From an uncultured Collinsella sp. (lineage in GTDB: Bacteria > Actinomycetota > Coriobacteriia > Coriobacteriales > Coriobacteriaceae), in contig CAKUFT010000006.1 in the NCBI GenBank assembly GCA_934650095.1, forward strand, positions 1 to 62,668: a stretch of DNA of 62,668 nucleotides. Reading direction: 5' to 3'. A program made the translations under genes and the position numbers. How positions within the stretch are numbered: the first letter of the stretch is position 1; the number at the start of each line of letters is the position of its first letter. The notes below the pieces were generated by a model. The model had not been told where the DNA came from. It did no database searches and worked only from the letters and a program-made list of their open reading frames with translations. This document shows positions 7,378 to 16,158 of the stretch, one piece after another.

Positions 7378-8495
7378 TTCAGTGCCTTCCTGATATCGAA
7401 CAGCATGACCTCGATGGCCAGCTGGGGAGTAACGTTTCTGGCGATGTTGCGCTCGGCGGTCGCGACCGCCTCGAGCGCCTGGGTGGCACCCGCAACATTG
7501 GTCGCGGCGGCAAGCCGACCGATCGTGTCGCGCACATCCTCGTTCACCACGTCGGCTGCCTCGTCCTGAAGTGTCAGCAGCACGTCGCGCATGAGCGTCC
7601 GCGCGCTCGCCAGCGCTTCCATGATACCCGAACGCTCGCGCGCGTTGAGTTCGCGCTTGTTGCGGTCCTCAAGCTGCTTCAATGCTCCACGCGACAGGTA
7701 GTCGGCGTTTTGCTCGAGTACCTTTTCCTGCGTGGACTTGACCTCGGCGAGCGGCGCCTTAACGGCGACAATGAGCGACTTGGCGCGACTGAGCACGTCG
7801 GCCTCGTCGGCGGCAATGAGTGAGTCGATGGCACGGACCATCTGACGGCGAGCGTCCTGGCGCTCGGCGCTCTTAAGGAACTCAATGCCGCGCGTGGGGC
7901 TTCCCGCCACGGCGACGGCCATACGGCAACGCGCGATGTCCTGACCGGTGGCACGGCTCACGGCCTGCGCGGCCACAGTAGGCGATACCAGCCGAAAAGG
8001 CACGCACTGGCAGCGGCTCACGATGGTGGGCAGCATCACGTCGGCCGAGGTGCCCAGTAGGATGAACATGACGCCCTCGGGCGGCTCCTCGAGTGTTTTG
8101 AGCAGGGCATTGGCAGTGTTGGCACGCAGCTGCTCGGCACGGTCGATGATGTAGACCTTGGCCTTGGCACGGATGGGCGCCAGCGGCACGTCATCGAGCA
8201 GCTCGCGGGTCTGGGCAATGAGGTAACCCGTGGCGCTCTCGGGCGTGTAATAGTGCACGTCGGGATGCGTATGCCGAGAGGCGCGCACGCAGCTGTCGCA
8301 TGCGCCGCAGCCGTCCTGCTCGCACAGGAAGGCTTGGGCGAGCGCCCATGCGGCGTCGAGCTTGCCGGCACCGGGAGCGCCCAAAAACAGGTACGCGTGC
8401 GATGCGCGGCCGCTAGCGACGGCGTTGGTCAAAAAATCGCGCACGCGCTCTTGGGTGTCGAGCTTGGCGAGCAGGCTTGCCTGAGCGGGGGCCAT
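7368..8495 (-). CDS. holB: DNA polymerase III delta' subunit
   Basis: 375 residues; part of the clamp loader that opens the beta clamp during replication. It shows a P-loop (FLGAPGAGKLDAAWALA), the four-cysteine zinc module (CEQDGCGACDSCVRA), and AKVYIIDRAEQLRANTANAL with LLKTLEEPPEGVMF of AAA+ delta' subunits. The P-loop is imperfect (GKLD for GKT/S), as expected since delta' need not hydrolyse ATP. ATG 8495 is chosen because AGGAGG precedes it by nine bases; it follows the tmk stop by one base. Confidence 0.92.
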   Translation of the reverse strand: MAPAQASLLAKLDTQERVRDFLTNAVASGRASHAYLFLGAPGAGKLDAAWALAQAFLCEQDGCGACDSCVRASRHTHPDVHYYTPESATGYLIAQTRELLDDVPLAPIRAKAKVYIIDRAEQLRANTANALLKTLEEPPEGVMFILLGTSADVMLPTIVSRCQCVPFRLVSPTVAAQAVSRATGQDIARCRMAVAVAGSPTRGIEFLKSAERQDARRQMVRAIDSLIAADEADVLSRAKSLIVAVKAPLAEVKSTQEKVLEQNADYLSRGALKQLEDRNKRELNARERSGIMEALASARTLMRDVLLTLQDEAADVVNEDVRDTIGRLAAATNVAGATQALEAVATAERNIARNVTPQLAIEVMLFDIRKALKCR

Positions 8496-8496
8496 G

Positions 8497-9180
8497 TTAC
8501 TCAGCCTCCTGGGCAAGTGCGGCGGCGACAGCACCTTGGGGGATGTCGAGGCCGTACGCGCGAACCTGCTCGACCGTCCGCGCGAAGACTTCCTCGATGG
8601 GCGCAGTCGCGTCGATGAGCTTCACGCGGCCCGGCTCTTCGGCAGCGATGGCGCAAAAGCCCTGGTAGACGCGCTCCTGGAAGGCCATGCCCTTGGCCTC
8701 CATGCGGTCTGCCGCGCCGCGAGCGGCCATACGCAGCGCCGCCTGCTCGGGTGTGATGTGATAGACGAGGGTGAGCGCCGGATGCGTACCGGCGACCGCC
8801 AGGCTATTGGCGTCGCGTACCATCTGACGGTCGAGGCCATCGGCAAACGCCTGGTAGCACGTCGTAGAATCGTAGAAGCGGTCGCACAGGACCACCTTGC
8901 CGGCCGCAAGGGCGGGTGCGATGACCTCGTGCACCAGCTGAGCGCGCGCGGCCTCGTAGAGCAGCAGCTCGCAGGTATCGCCCATCGCCGTGTTGGCGGG
9001 GTCGAGCAGCAGGGCGCGGATCTTTTCGCTGATGGCAGTGCCGCCCGGCTCGCGCAGGCTCACAACCTGGTAGCCGGCAAGGCCGAGCGCGCGGGCAAGC
9101 AGGCGCGCCTGCGTGGACTTGCCGGCGCCGTCGACGCCCTCGAGCGTGATAAAGCTATGTTGAGCGGGCTCAAAAGCCAT
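8497..9180 (-). CDS. tmk: Thymidylate kinase
   Basis: 227 residues; phosphorylates dTMP to dTDP. The P-loop ITLEGVDGAGKSTQARLLA is at the N-terminus, the DRFYDST motif is mid-protein, and the lid region has RMEAKG. Length fits the family. It is the first gene of the tmk-holB-ricT-comF run. ATG 9180 has AGGAAGGGG upstream. Confidence 0.95.
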   Translation of the reverse strand: MAFEPAQHSFITLEGVDGAGKSTQARLLARALGLAGYQVVSLREPGGTAISEKIRALLLDPANTAMGDTCELLLYEAARAQLVHEVIAPALAAGKVVLCDRFYDSTTCYQAFADGLDRQMVRDANSLAVAGTHPALTLVYHITPEQAALRMAARGAADRMEAKGMAFQERVYQGFCAIAAEEPGRVKLIDATAPIEEVFARTVEQVRAYGLDIPQGAVAAALAQEAE

Positions 9181-9284
9181 GGGCGCAGCCCCTTCCTACA
9201 AAGCGCGTAAATGCAGATATATCAACCAAGCCATGATACCCCAGTGCTCGGCGCGTCCCCAATGGCTAAAGGCGCCTTTCCAAA

Positions 9285-9349
9285 GTTGCGGTGAAATAGG
9301 GACTGATTGAAGCTCTGAGACCGCCAAACAGTCCCTATTTCACCGCAAC
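9285..9349. repeat. REP-like hairpin, GCGGTGAAATAG family, copy 1
   Basis: GTTGCGGTGAAATAGGGACTG (9285-9305) has a perfect 21-bp inverted copy at 9329-9349, with a 23-nt loop. Other copies lie at 27309, 47419 and 54177. It sits between divergent tmk and the zinc-ribbon gene. Confidence 0.85.
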
Positions 9350-9419
9350 GTATGATGGGGAATTTTGGATGCTGGGTATAATCGTCGTATTGCATTGAAA
9401 TGTGGCGAAAGGAGTGGCA

Positions 9420-10403
9420 ATGTCTCGGTATTGCGCCTCGTGCGGCAAGCTTCTTGCAGATGATGCCAAGTTCTGCACCTCGTGCGGTGCACCCGTTGAG
9501 CAAACAGCCGCGAGCGATAGCCAGCCCGCTTTTGAGCAGACCGGCTCCCTTGATACGCCGCAAGCCAAGGCGGACGACCCCCTCGCCTATAGCCCCGACC
9601 CCGCCGCAAGGACCGAGGCCGTCGAGACCACACAGCGCATACCCGTCGCGAGCGGCTCGCCCCAACAGCAGCCGGCTCCCGCATACGCACCCGCTTCGCC
9701 ACAGACCCCCGCTCCCAAAAAGAGCGGCACCGGGCCGCTTATCGCCGTTATCGTTGTGCTGGTGGCGATCATCATCGCCCTGGTCGTTTTCTTTGTGATC
9801 AAGCCTTTCGACAACGCCGCCACGCAGACGACTGCCGAGGTAACCAAGCTGCACCGCGATGTCGATGACGATGACCTAAAGCCCCTCGGCGACCCCAACA
9901 GCCTGTACGATGACGATGACGACGAGGACGAGGATGACGGCGAAGCGACGCTCTCCGAGCAAAACCTCTACCGCCGGCTGAGTGAATACTACGACCTGCT
10001 CGAAGATCTCGACAGCCAGGTCCGTGGCTGCGCGCAGAACTTCAACGGCAACTATCTGGAAGAGGATCGAACCACCCGTCAAAATCTCGCCGACGTCGCC
10101 GAGCGCACGGAGGACACCATCGAGCAGTATTACGACATCGTCGAGGACCTGGACGTCCCGACGAGCTCCAAGAACTACAGCTCCTGGAAGGACATCATCG
10201 CCCTGTACGACGACCTGGATCACCGCATTGACGCAATCTGTGATGCCTGGGAGATCAGCCTGAAATACGCCAAGCCTGCGGACCACAAGAATGAGATCGT
10301 GGCGCCGCTGTCGCGCGACAACGTGGCGGGCACCAATGATAATAAGTACCGCCTAGACTTTGAGGAGCGCTATCCCGGCGCCAAGCCTGTCGAGGTGAAC
10401 TAG
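9420..10403 (+). CDS. Zinc-ribbon single-pass membrane protein
   Basis: 327 residues, unknown role. The N-terminus is a zinc ribbon (YCASCGKLLADDAKFCTSCG). A Pro/Ala/Gln-rich linker follows, then one membrane helix (LIAVIVVLVAIIIALVVFF, about residues 107-126). Next come an acidic run (DDDDDEDEDDGEATL) and an extracellular, mostly helical domain with YYDLLEDLDSQV. The ATG at 9420 is preceded by AGGAG; a GTG six codons upstream is rejected. A TATAAT at 9377-9382 may belong to its promoter. Proteins of this layout are common in Firmicutes and Actinobacteria, with envelope-stress roles in some cases. Confidence 0.7.
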   Translation: MSRYCASCGKLLADDAKFCTSCGAPVEQTAASDSQPAFEQTGSLDTPQAKADDPLAYSPDPAARTEAVETTQRIPVASGSPQQQPAPAYAPASPQTPAPKKSGTGPLIAVIVVLVAIIIALVVFFVIKPFDNAATQTTAEVTKLHRDVDDDDLKPLGDPNSLYDDDDDEDEDDGEATLSEQNLYRRLSEYYDLLEDLDSQVRGCAQNFNGNYLEEDRTTRQNLADVAERTEDTIEQYYDIVEDLDVPTSSKNYSSWKDIIALYDDLDHRIDAICDAWEISLKYAKPADHKNEIVAPLSRDNVAGTNDNKYRLDFEERYPGAKPVEVN

Positions 10404-10420
10404 CGCTTTGTCGTTCCCGA

Positions 10421-10480
10421 GCCGGCAGTTAGGGACGTTCCTAAACTGCCGGCAGAAAAGGAACGTCCCTAACTGCCGGT
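10421..10480. repeat. REP-like hairpin, GGGACGTTCCT family, copy G1
   Basis: GCCGGCAGTTAGGGACGTTCC continues to 10442 and is matched by an inverted copy at 10459-10480 at 21 of 22 positions. Diverged relatives lie at 39948-40000 and 47362-47413. It sits just after the zinc-ribbon gene stop. Confidence 0.8.
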
Positions 10481-10481
10481 C

Positions 10482-10522
10482 AAAAAAGCGAGCGAGGATC
10501 ATGGGACCCTCGCTCGTTTTTT
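10482..10522. terminator. Bidirectional terminator between convergent genes
   Basis: CGAGCGAGG (10489-10497) pairs with CCTCGCTCG (10508-10516). It is flanked by six As on the left and six Ts on the right. It can serve both the zinc-ribbon gene (plus strand) and topA (minus strand). Confidence 0.85.
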
Positions 10523-10544
10523 GGGCAATGTTTCGGCTGCGCTG

Positions 10545-13106
10545 TTACTTGTCGGCGGCTGTTTTCTTGGCAGTCGACTTCTTCGCGGTCGTCTTCTTGG
10601 CCGCCGTCGTCTTCTTTGCCGTGCTCGCCTTGGTTGTGGTCTTGCGACCGCGGGCGGGCTTCTTCTCCTTGGTCGGGCAGTCCATGTTGACGCAGATACG
10701 CCACGGACCGCGCGCCGTGTTGACCACTACGATGGGGGCGCCGCACTCGGGACAGGTCTCGCCCGTCGCCTCGAGCTTGCCACGCGCCGGCAGCGGATAG
10801 CTCACGCCGCAGTCATCGTAGTTGGTGCAGCGGATAAAGCGCTTGCCGCTCTTCTCGCTCTTGTGCGCGATCAGGTCGCCATGGCGTCCGGCCTCGGCAC
10901 ACACCTTGCACTCGCCCACTTTAAGGTCGGGCTCGTAGTTGGTGGGGCACGTCGGGTTCACGCAAATCTCGAAGGCCTTCTGGCGGAACGGCTGGCACTT
11001 GATGCGCGGCGCGCCGCATTCGGGACACACGGCGGCCTCGCCCTCGAGCGGGCTCACCTTGACGCCGCTCGGCACCGGATAGGTCACGTCGCAGTCGGGC
11101 CAGCCCATGCAGCCAATGAAGCTGCCACGGGTCTTGGCGCTCGTCTTCATAACCAGGTCCTTGCCGCACTTGGGGCAGGCGCCCACGCGCGCATCGGCCG
11201 TGACGGCGTCGCTGATGGCGTCGCCCAGCTCCTGCGTATGCTTGAGCAGCTCGTCGAGCACACCGGCCAGCAGCGCACGCGAGTGCGTCACGACATGCTC
11301 TTCGGTGTCCTCGCCGCGCTCGACGCGAGTCATGTCGCCGTCGAGCTCGCTGGTCATATCGGGGCTCGTGATGCGCGGGGCAAACTGCGTCAGCGCGTCG
11401 ATGATGGCGATGCCCAGCTGGCTCGGCTCAACGGGATCGTTTTTGAGGTAGCGCACGGCATACAGGCGCTCGATGATGCTCGCGCGCGTGGATTTGGTGC
11501 CCAGGCCGCGCTTCTCCATCTCCTGCACGAGCTTGCCCTGGCTGTAGCGCGCGGGCGGCTCGGTCTGCTTGGCCTCGAGCTTAATGTCGAACACATCGAC
11601 CGTATCGCCCTGCTCCAGCGGCGGCATCTGCTCGTCGCGCTTAAGGCCGTACGGATAGGCCTCGCGGAAGCCCGGGGTCACGAGCACGTCGCCCGAGGCC
11701 ACGAACGGCTCGCCGTTCACATCGAGCTCGAGCTTGGTGTTTTCGATAGTCGCGGGACCCATGAGAGTCGCCAGGAAGCGGCGGGCGATGAGGTCGTAGA
11801 GCTTGCGCTGGCCGCCGTCGAGCGTGGACGGATCGCCCTCGCCCGTGGGATAGATCGGCGGGTGGTCGGTGGTCTCGACCTTGCCGCGGGTGGGCTTCAT
11901 GGGGCCGGCGAGCACCTTTTTGCACACGGGCGCCAGCGCTGGGTTGATCTTTGCCAGGTCGCTCACCACGGCGCCCAGGTCGAGCGTCGCGGGGTACACG
12001 GTGTTGTCGACACGCGGGTAGCTGATGAGGCCCGCCATGTAGAGAGACTCGGCGATGCGCATGGTACGCGCAGGCGAGATGCCCTCGGCCGCGGCGGCAG
12101 CCTGCAGCGAGGTCGTCGCAAACGGGGTGGGCGGCTGCTGCTTGCGCGAGCGCTTGGTCACCGCGGCGACGGTTGCCGTCGTGGCGCCGTCGACGTGGCC
12201 GTACGCCGTCTCGGCAGCGTCTTTGTCGGTAAAGCGCGCCGTCTTGTGCGCAATCTTAAAGCGGTCATCCTCGGCAGCACCCTGAGCGGCACCCATGCCG
12301 CGAATCTGCCAATAGTCCTCGGGCACAAACGCCATGCGTTCGCGTTCGCGCTCGACCACCAGGGCGAGCGTCGGCGTCTGCACGCGGCCGGCGGAGCGCA
12401 CGTTGCCAAAGCCGCCAAACTTGGCGAGCGTCAGGTAGCGCGTGAGCACCGCGCCCCAAATGAGGTCGATGTGCTGGCGGCTCTCGCCGGCGTCGGCCAG
12501 ATTCTGGTCGAGCGAGACAAGATTGTCGAAGGCCTGCGTAATCTCGGCCTTGGTAAATGAAGAATACTGGGCGCGGGCGACCGGCAAGTCCGGCGCGACC
12601 TCGCGCACCTTGTTGAGAGCGTCCGAACCGATCAGCTCACCCTCGCGATCGAAGTCCGTGGCGATGATGACGCTGTCGGACTTTTTAGCGAGGTTCTTGA
12701 GCGAACGAATGAGTTCTTTCTCGGCCGGCAGCTTAATGACGGGTGCCCAGGTGAGATAGGGCAGGCTCTCGAGCTTCCAGCCCTTGATGGAGATACCGTC
12801 GGCAAGAAACGGCTTGCGCTTGGTGTCGTAGGGCGGACGAGCCAGGCCATCGGGCATGTCGGCCGGCAGCATCTCACCGTCCTCGGTGACCGAATACCAG
12901 CCCAGCTTTTTATCGAACAGCACGCTGTCACAAAAATCGGGCGCCAGGATGTGACCGGCAAGGCCGATGGTCACGCACTCCTCGCCCTTCCACTCAAAAC
13001 GGTAGATGGCAGTGTTGTACACCTTGTCCTTTTTGGGTTTGCCCGTGGACAGACGCTCGGCGATCTGACGCGCGGCGTCGTTTTTCTCGGCGATGATGAG
13101 CTTCAA
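10545..13106 (-). CDS. topA: DNA topoisomerase I (type IA)
   Basis: 853 residues; relaxes negative supercoils by single-strand passage. The TOPRIM domain shows MKLIIAEKNDAARQIAERLS and the metal motif ATDFDREGELIG. The catalytic Tyr is in ISYPRVDNTVYP, near residue 362. Four C-terminal Cys modules follow (CPKCGKDL, CPECGAPRIKC, CKVCAEAG, CPECGAP). The last 40 residues are a Lys/Thr/Ala tail with AKKTTAKK repeats, like actinobacterial topoisomerase tails. No competing start exists. hypB lies 54 bp upstream on the same strand. Confidence 0.95.
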   Translation of the reverse strand: MKLIIAEKNDAARQIAERLSTGKPKKDKVYNTAIYRFEWKGEECVTIGLAGHILAPDFCDSVLFDKKLGWYSVTEDGEMLPADMPDGLARPPYDTKRKPFLADGISIKGWKLESLPYLTWAPVIKLPAEKELIRSLKNLAKKSDSVIIATDFDREGELIGSDALNKVREVAPDLPVARAQYSSFTKAEITQAFDNLVSLDQNLADAGESRQHIDLIWGAVLTRYLTLAKFGGFGNVRSAGRVQTPTLALVVERERERMAFVPEDYWQIRGMGAAQGAAEDDRFKIAHKTARFTDKDAAETAYGHVDGATTATVAAVTKRSRKQQPPTPFATTSLQAAAAAEGISPARTMRIAESLYMAGLISYPRVDNTVYPATLDLGAVVSDLAKINPALAPVCKKVLAGPMKPTRGKVETTDHPPIYPTGEGDPSTLDGGQRKLYDLIARRFLATLMGPATIENTKLELDVNGEPFVASGDVLVTPGFREAYPYGLKRDEQMPPLEQGDTVDVFDIKLEAKQTEPPARYSQGKLVQEMEKRGLGTKSTRASIIERLYAVRYLKNDPVEPSQLGIAIIDALTQFAPRITSPDMTSELDGDMTRVERGEDTEEHVVTHSRALLAGVLDELLKHTQELGDAISDAVTADARVGACPKCGKDLVMKTSAKTRGSFIGCMGWPDCDVTYPVPSGVKVSPLEGEAAVCPECGAPRIKCQPFRQKAFEICVNPTCPTNYEPDLKVGECKVCAEAGRHGDLIAHKSEKSGKRFIRCTNYDDCGVSYPLPARGKLEATGETCPECGAPIVVVNTARGPWRICVNMDCPTKEKKPARGRKTTTKASTAKKTTAAKKTTAKKSTAKKTAADK

Positions 13107-13160
13107 AAGAGGCTCCTATCTCGTATCTCTGCGGCTACGCCCGCCCGTATGGCGGCCGAC

Positions 13161-13844
13161 TTACGCCCTTGCTTGCTCAATCTGCCCGATGAGCCAATCG
13201 CACCAGGCATCCATGCCCTCGCCCTTGCGCGCGCTCACGGCAAACCGCGGCGCCTGCGGATTGAGGTCATCGAGTGTCTTAGTATACCTATCCATGTCAA
13301 AATCGAAAGCCGGAACCACGTCGACCTTGTTGAGCAGCTGCGCGCCGGCGTGTTGGAAGATGCCCGGGTACTTGATGGGCTTGTCGTCGCCCTCGGGCAC
13401 CGAGAGAATCATGATGGACAGGTTCTCGCCCAGGTCAAAGTCGACCGGGCAGACCAGGTTGCCCACGTTTTCGATAAAGATGACGTCGATGTTCTCCAGA
13501 CCCACAGCCTGGTCGAAAGCGTCGACGGCCTCCATGATCATGTTGCCCTCGAGGTGGCACAGGCCGCCCGTGTTGATCTGGATGGCGGGCATGCCGGCTT
13601 CCTTCATGGTGATGGCGTCGACATCCGAAGCGATATCGCCCTCGATGACGGCGCAGCGAAGGCCGGCCTTGTCGCGCAGGCGCTCGTTGGTGCCCAGGAT
13701 CGTGGTGGTCTTACCTGAGCCGGGGCTCGACAGCACGTTGATCACATAGGTATTCGTCTCCCTGAATCGCTGACGCAGCTGATCTGCCAGGCGCTCATTG
13801 CGCGACAGGATCGGCGACGCGATATCAATCGTTTTCTCGGCCAT
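13161..13844 (-). CDS. hypB: Hydrogenase/urease nickel incorporation GTPase HypB
   Basis: 227 residues; GTPase that with HypA delivers Ni to [NiFe] hydrogenase or urease. The P-loop is VLSSPGSGKTT, the switch region GDIASDVDA, the metal-site segment GGLCHLEGNMI, and the base-recognition segment LNKVDVVP. The His-rich N-terminal nickel store of some HypBs is absent. ATG 13844 is preceded by AGGAG; a GTG three codons earlier is rejected. It follows hypA by 56 bp. No hydrogenase structural gene is in the window. Confidence 0.93.
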   Translation of the reverse strand: MAEKTIDIASPILSRNERLADQLRQRFRETNTYVINVLSSPGSGKTTTILGTNERLRDKAGLRCAVIEGDIASDVDAITMKEAGMPAIQINTGGLCHLEGNMIMEAVDAFDQAVGLENIDVIFIENVGNLVCPVDFDLGENLSIMILSVPEGDDKPIKYPGIFQHAGAQLLNKVDVVPAFDFDMDRYTKTLDDLNPQAPRFAVSARKGEGMDAWCDWLIGQIEQARA

Positions 13845-13900
13845 ATTCGGCACTCCTTACTTTTGCCCCTTTATACCCCATCACTAGATGGCTGGGCGGA

Positions 13901-14257
13901 CTAATCGTCGGGGGCTTCGATCTCGATGCTCGCGATATCGAGCTCGCGGCCGTGCAGCAGGCGCACGTTGGCGCCGCCGCACTGTGGGCAGCGACAATGA
14001 AAGCGGTCGTGGTCGAAGACCTCGCCGCAGTCCAGACACTCGCTTTGCGGATGAATCTCCTCCACGGCAAGCTCACAGCCCTTCGTGAGCGGGTCCTCGT
14101 CGCGAAACGTCTCCCAGGCAAAGTCGAGCGCCTCACGCACGACCTCGGTCATATCCCCGATACGCAGCGTTACCAAAACGGCGCGCGAGGCCCCCGCCCC
14201 ACGCGCCGCGCGAATCACTGTATCGAGTATGCCGTTGACAATGCCAACCTCGTGCAT
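13901..14257 (-). CDS. hypA: Hydrogenase maturation nickel metallochaperone HypA
   Basis: 118 residues; hands Ni to the hydrogenase precursor together with HypB. The Ni-binding N-terminus MHE is intact. The zinc site is two Cys pairs (CLDCGEVF and CPQCGG), the second in CRCPQC. Length is standard for the family. It starts six bases after the tatC stop, so it belongs to the tatA-tatC-hypA-hypB run. Confidence 0.93.
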   Translation of the reverse strand: MHEVGIVNGILDTVIRAARGAGASRAVLVTLRIGDMTEVVREALDFAWETFRDEDPLTKGCELAVEEIHPQSECLDCGEVFDHDRFHCRCPQCGGANVRLLHGRELDIASIEIEAPDD

Positions 14258-14263
14258 ACCGAT

Positions 14264-15046
14264 TTACTCCTCGTCGTCCGAGAACAGGTCCAGACGGCTC
14301 ACGAACAGGCCCTCCTTGCCCTCGCGCGCGGTGATGACCACACGGGCAACGGCGAGCGAGATCTCGTAGAGCGAGAGCAGGGCGCCGTACATAAGGCCCA
14401 GGGTGACGGGCGAGCCGTCGGGCGTGATCACGGCCGAGGCCACGAGCAGGCCCACGTACACATAGCGCCAAGCGCTGCGGAAGGCGGCGTAGGACACGAT
14501 GTGGAAAACGGACAGGTAAAAGATGATGAGCGGAAGCTCGAACGCCACGCCAAAGCCGATCATAAAGAGCAGCTCCATGTTGACGTAGTTCTCCAGGTCG
14601 GGCAGCGCCGTGGCGACGGCCGAGGTCTCGCCGATGAGCCACTCAAAACCGGCCGGAATGATGATGAAGTAGCAGAAGATGGCGCCCAGGAAGAAGAGCA
14701 GCGTCGATGCGAGCACCGTGGGCACGACCCACTTGCGCTCGTTGGGGCGCAATGCCGGCAGGAAAAATGCCAGAATCTGCCAGATGATCATGGGTGTGCA
14801 CATGACCACGGCCATCTTGATGGCCAGCGAGAAGCGCAGGCCAAAGCCGCCGAGCGTGGTGGTGATGTAGAACTTACCGTCCGGCACAAAGGAGCGGATG
14901 GGATCTTCCAAGATATCGAGCACCACGGGCGTGGCGAAGTACAGCACGATAGCGGCGGCAAACACCGACACGACCACGATGGTCAGACGGCGACGGAGCT
15001 CTCCCAGGTGATCGAAGAGCGGCATACGCGCGGGTCCGATAGGCAT
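14264..15046 (-). CDS. tatC: Sec-independent protein translocase TatC
   Basis: 260 residues with six predicted membrane helices. The conserved cytoplasmic start MPLFDHLGELRRRL and the FELPLIIFYLS segment mark TatC. It recognises twin-arginine signal peptides of folded cargo. The ATG shares one base with the tatA stop (TAATG), indicating coupling. HypA and HypB genes follow directly, fitting export of a metalloenzyme such as a hydrogenase, which is an inference. Confidence 0.95.
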   Translation of the reverse strand: MPIGPARMPLFDHLGELRRRLTIVVVSVFAAAIVLYFATPVVLDILEDPIRSFVPDGKFYITTTLGGFGLRFSLAIKMAVVMCTPMIIWQILAFFLPALRPNERKWVVPTVLASTLLFFLGAIFCYFIIIPAGFEWLIGETSAVATALPDLENYVNMELLFMIGFGVAFELPLIIFYLSVFHIVSYAAFRSAWRYVYVGLLVASAVITPDGSPVTLGLMYGALLSLYEISLAVARVVITAREGKEGLFVSRLDLFSDDEE

Positions 15047-15639
15047 TACTCATCGCCTCCCTTCGGGGCGTCGGCGGCAGCGGCCTCGGCCTCGGCCTCG
15101 AGCTCGCGGGCGAGCTGGTCGACAACGGCCTTGCGCTTGCGGGGACGACGGGCATAGAGGTCGGCCGTCGTGGGTTCTGCCGGCTCGGGCTCCGGCTCCG
15201 GCTCTGCAGCGGGAGCGGGCTCGGCGGCGTCAGCCTCGGACTCGGCGGCGGGCTCGGCGCCCTCGGTCGCAGGCTCCTCGGCAGCATTCTCGCCCTCAGC
15301 AGCACCCTCGCTTGCGGCCTTCTCGGCAGCAAGACGGGCGCGACGCTCGGCAAAGGTCTCCTTCTTGGCGGGTGCTGCCTTCTCGGCGGCATCCTCGTCC
15401 GCATCGGAATCGTCGTCGGTCGCAGCGGCCTTCTTGGGCTTGACCGGCACCGACGCGGCCTCACTTACCGGATCGATAATCTCGGACTGAACAACGGCCG
15501 TCATCTTTTCCTGCGTCTCGCGGAACTGACGGATGGCACGGCCAATCGTGCGGCCCATCTGCGGGAGCTTATCCGGGCCAAACAGCAAAAAGCCGAAGAC
15601 CACGATGATCGCGAGCTCACCCTCTCCAATACCAAACAC
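15046..15639 (-). CDS. tatA: TatA/TatB-type translocase subunit with long acidic tail
   Basis: 197 residues. The N-terminus has VFGIGEGELAIIVVFGFLLF, one membrane helix, then the hinge FGPDKLPQMGRTIG and an amphipathic helix, as in TatA/TatB. The rest is Ala/Glu/Pro-rich, with an EPEPEPEP stretch and a short basic cluster (RRPRKRKAV), and is probably disordered. The start is GTG 15639, preceded by GGAGG at five bases. Whether it acts as TatA or TatB cannot be told from sequence alone. Confidence 0.88.
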   Translation of the reverse strand: MFGIGEGELAIIVVFGFLLFGPDKLPQMGRTIGRAIRQFRETQEKMTAVVQSEIIDPVSEAASVPVKPKKAAATDDDSDADEDAAEKAAPAKKETFAERRARLAAEKAASEGAAEGENAAEEPATEGAEPAAESEADAAEPAPAAEPEPEPEPAEPTTADLYARRPRKRKAVVDQLARELEAEAEAAAADAPKGGDE

Positions 15640-15792
15640 ACATACCTCCAAGGCTCGATGTGAGTCGAGCCCGCACCGCGCCATTCGGCCGGAACTCGTC
15701 TATTCATTCGGTCAAGTATAGCGCCCGGACGCCAAAACGTCCGAGCGCATCACAAACATATGCCAAACGGCACGCCCTTTTGGGGGCAAAGA

Positions 15793-16107
15793 TTATGCAG
15801 CGGTGATCGAAATCTCCTGGTCGACACCCAACAGCTGGACCACGCGCATCACCGGGGGCTGCACATTGGTGCAGCTAAAGCGCTTACCATGATCAGCTGC
15901 GTGGTGTGCGGCGCCCACAAGCACGCCAATGCCCGTCGAATCGATGTAGCTCACCTGGGCAAAATCGAGCTCAACGGCCTCAGTGGGCTGCTCGAGCGCC
16001 AGGTCGATGGCATTGCGCAGGCTATCGGCGTTAGAGATATCGATCTCACCGGTCACCTTAATGGTGTAGAGCTCTGGCGTGGGGTTGGTGGAAATACCCA
16101 AATCCAT
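15793..16107 (-). CDS. STAS-domain anti-sigma factor antagonist
   Basis: 104 residues, a single STAS domain. The phosphorylatable serine lies in VSYIDSTGIGVLVGA, matching SpoIIAA/RsbV, whose dephospho form binds an anti-sigma kinase and frees the sigma factor. No partner kinase, phosphatase or sigma gene is adjacent. It lies 51 bp downstream of the aminotransferase gene on the same strand. Confidence 0.85.
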   Translation of the reverse strand: MDLGISTNPTPELYTIKVTGEIDISNADSLRNAIDLALEQPTEAVELDFAQVSYIDSTGIGVLVGAAHHAADHGKRFSCTNVQPPVMRVVQLLGVDQEISITAA

Positions 16108-16158
16108 GTATACGCTCCTTTACGTATCGAAAGTGCGGATAGTACAGGAAGCCGCGCG

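Noticed and set aside
10521..12560. 679-codon open frame on the plus strand
   Set aside because: It lies wholly opposite topA, has no ribosome-binding site and no domain. topA motifs are unambiguous on the other strand.
13952..15157. 401-codon plus-strand frame rich in His/Asp/Glu
   Set aside because: Antisense to hypA and tatC; its composition mirrors their codons.
15721..15749. Terminator between tatA and the STAS gene (CGGACG/CGTCCG)
   Set aside because: Short stem without a U-run on either strand; too weak to call.
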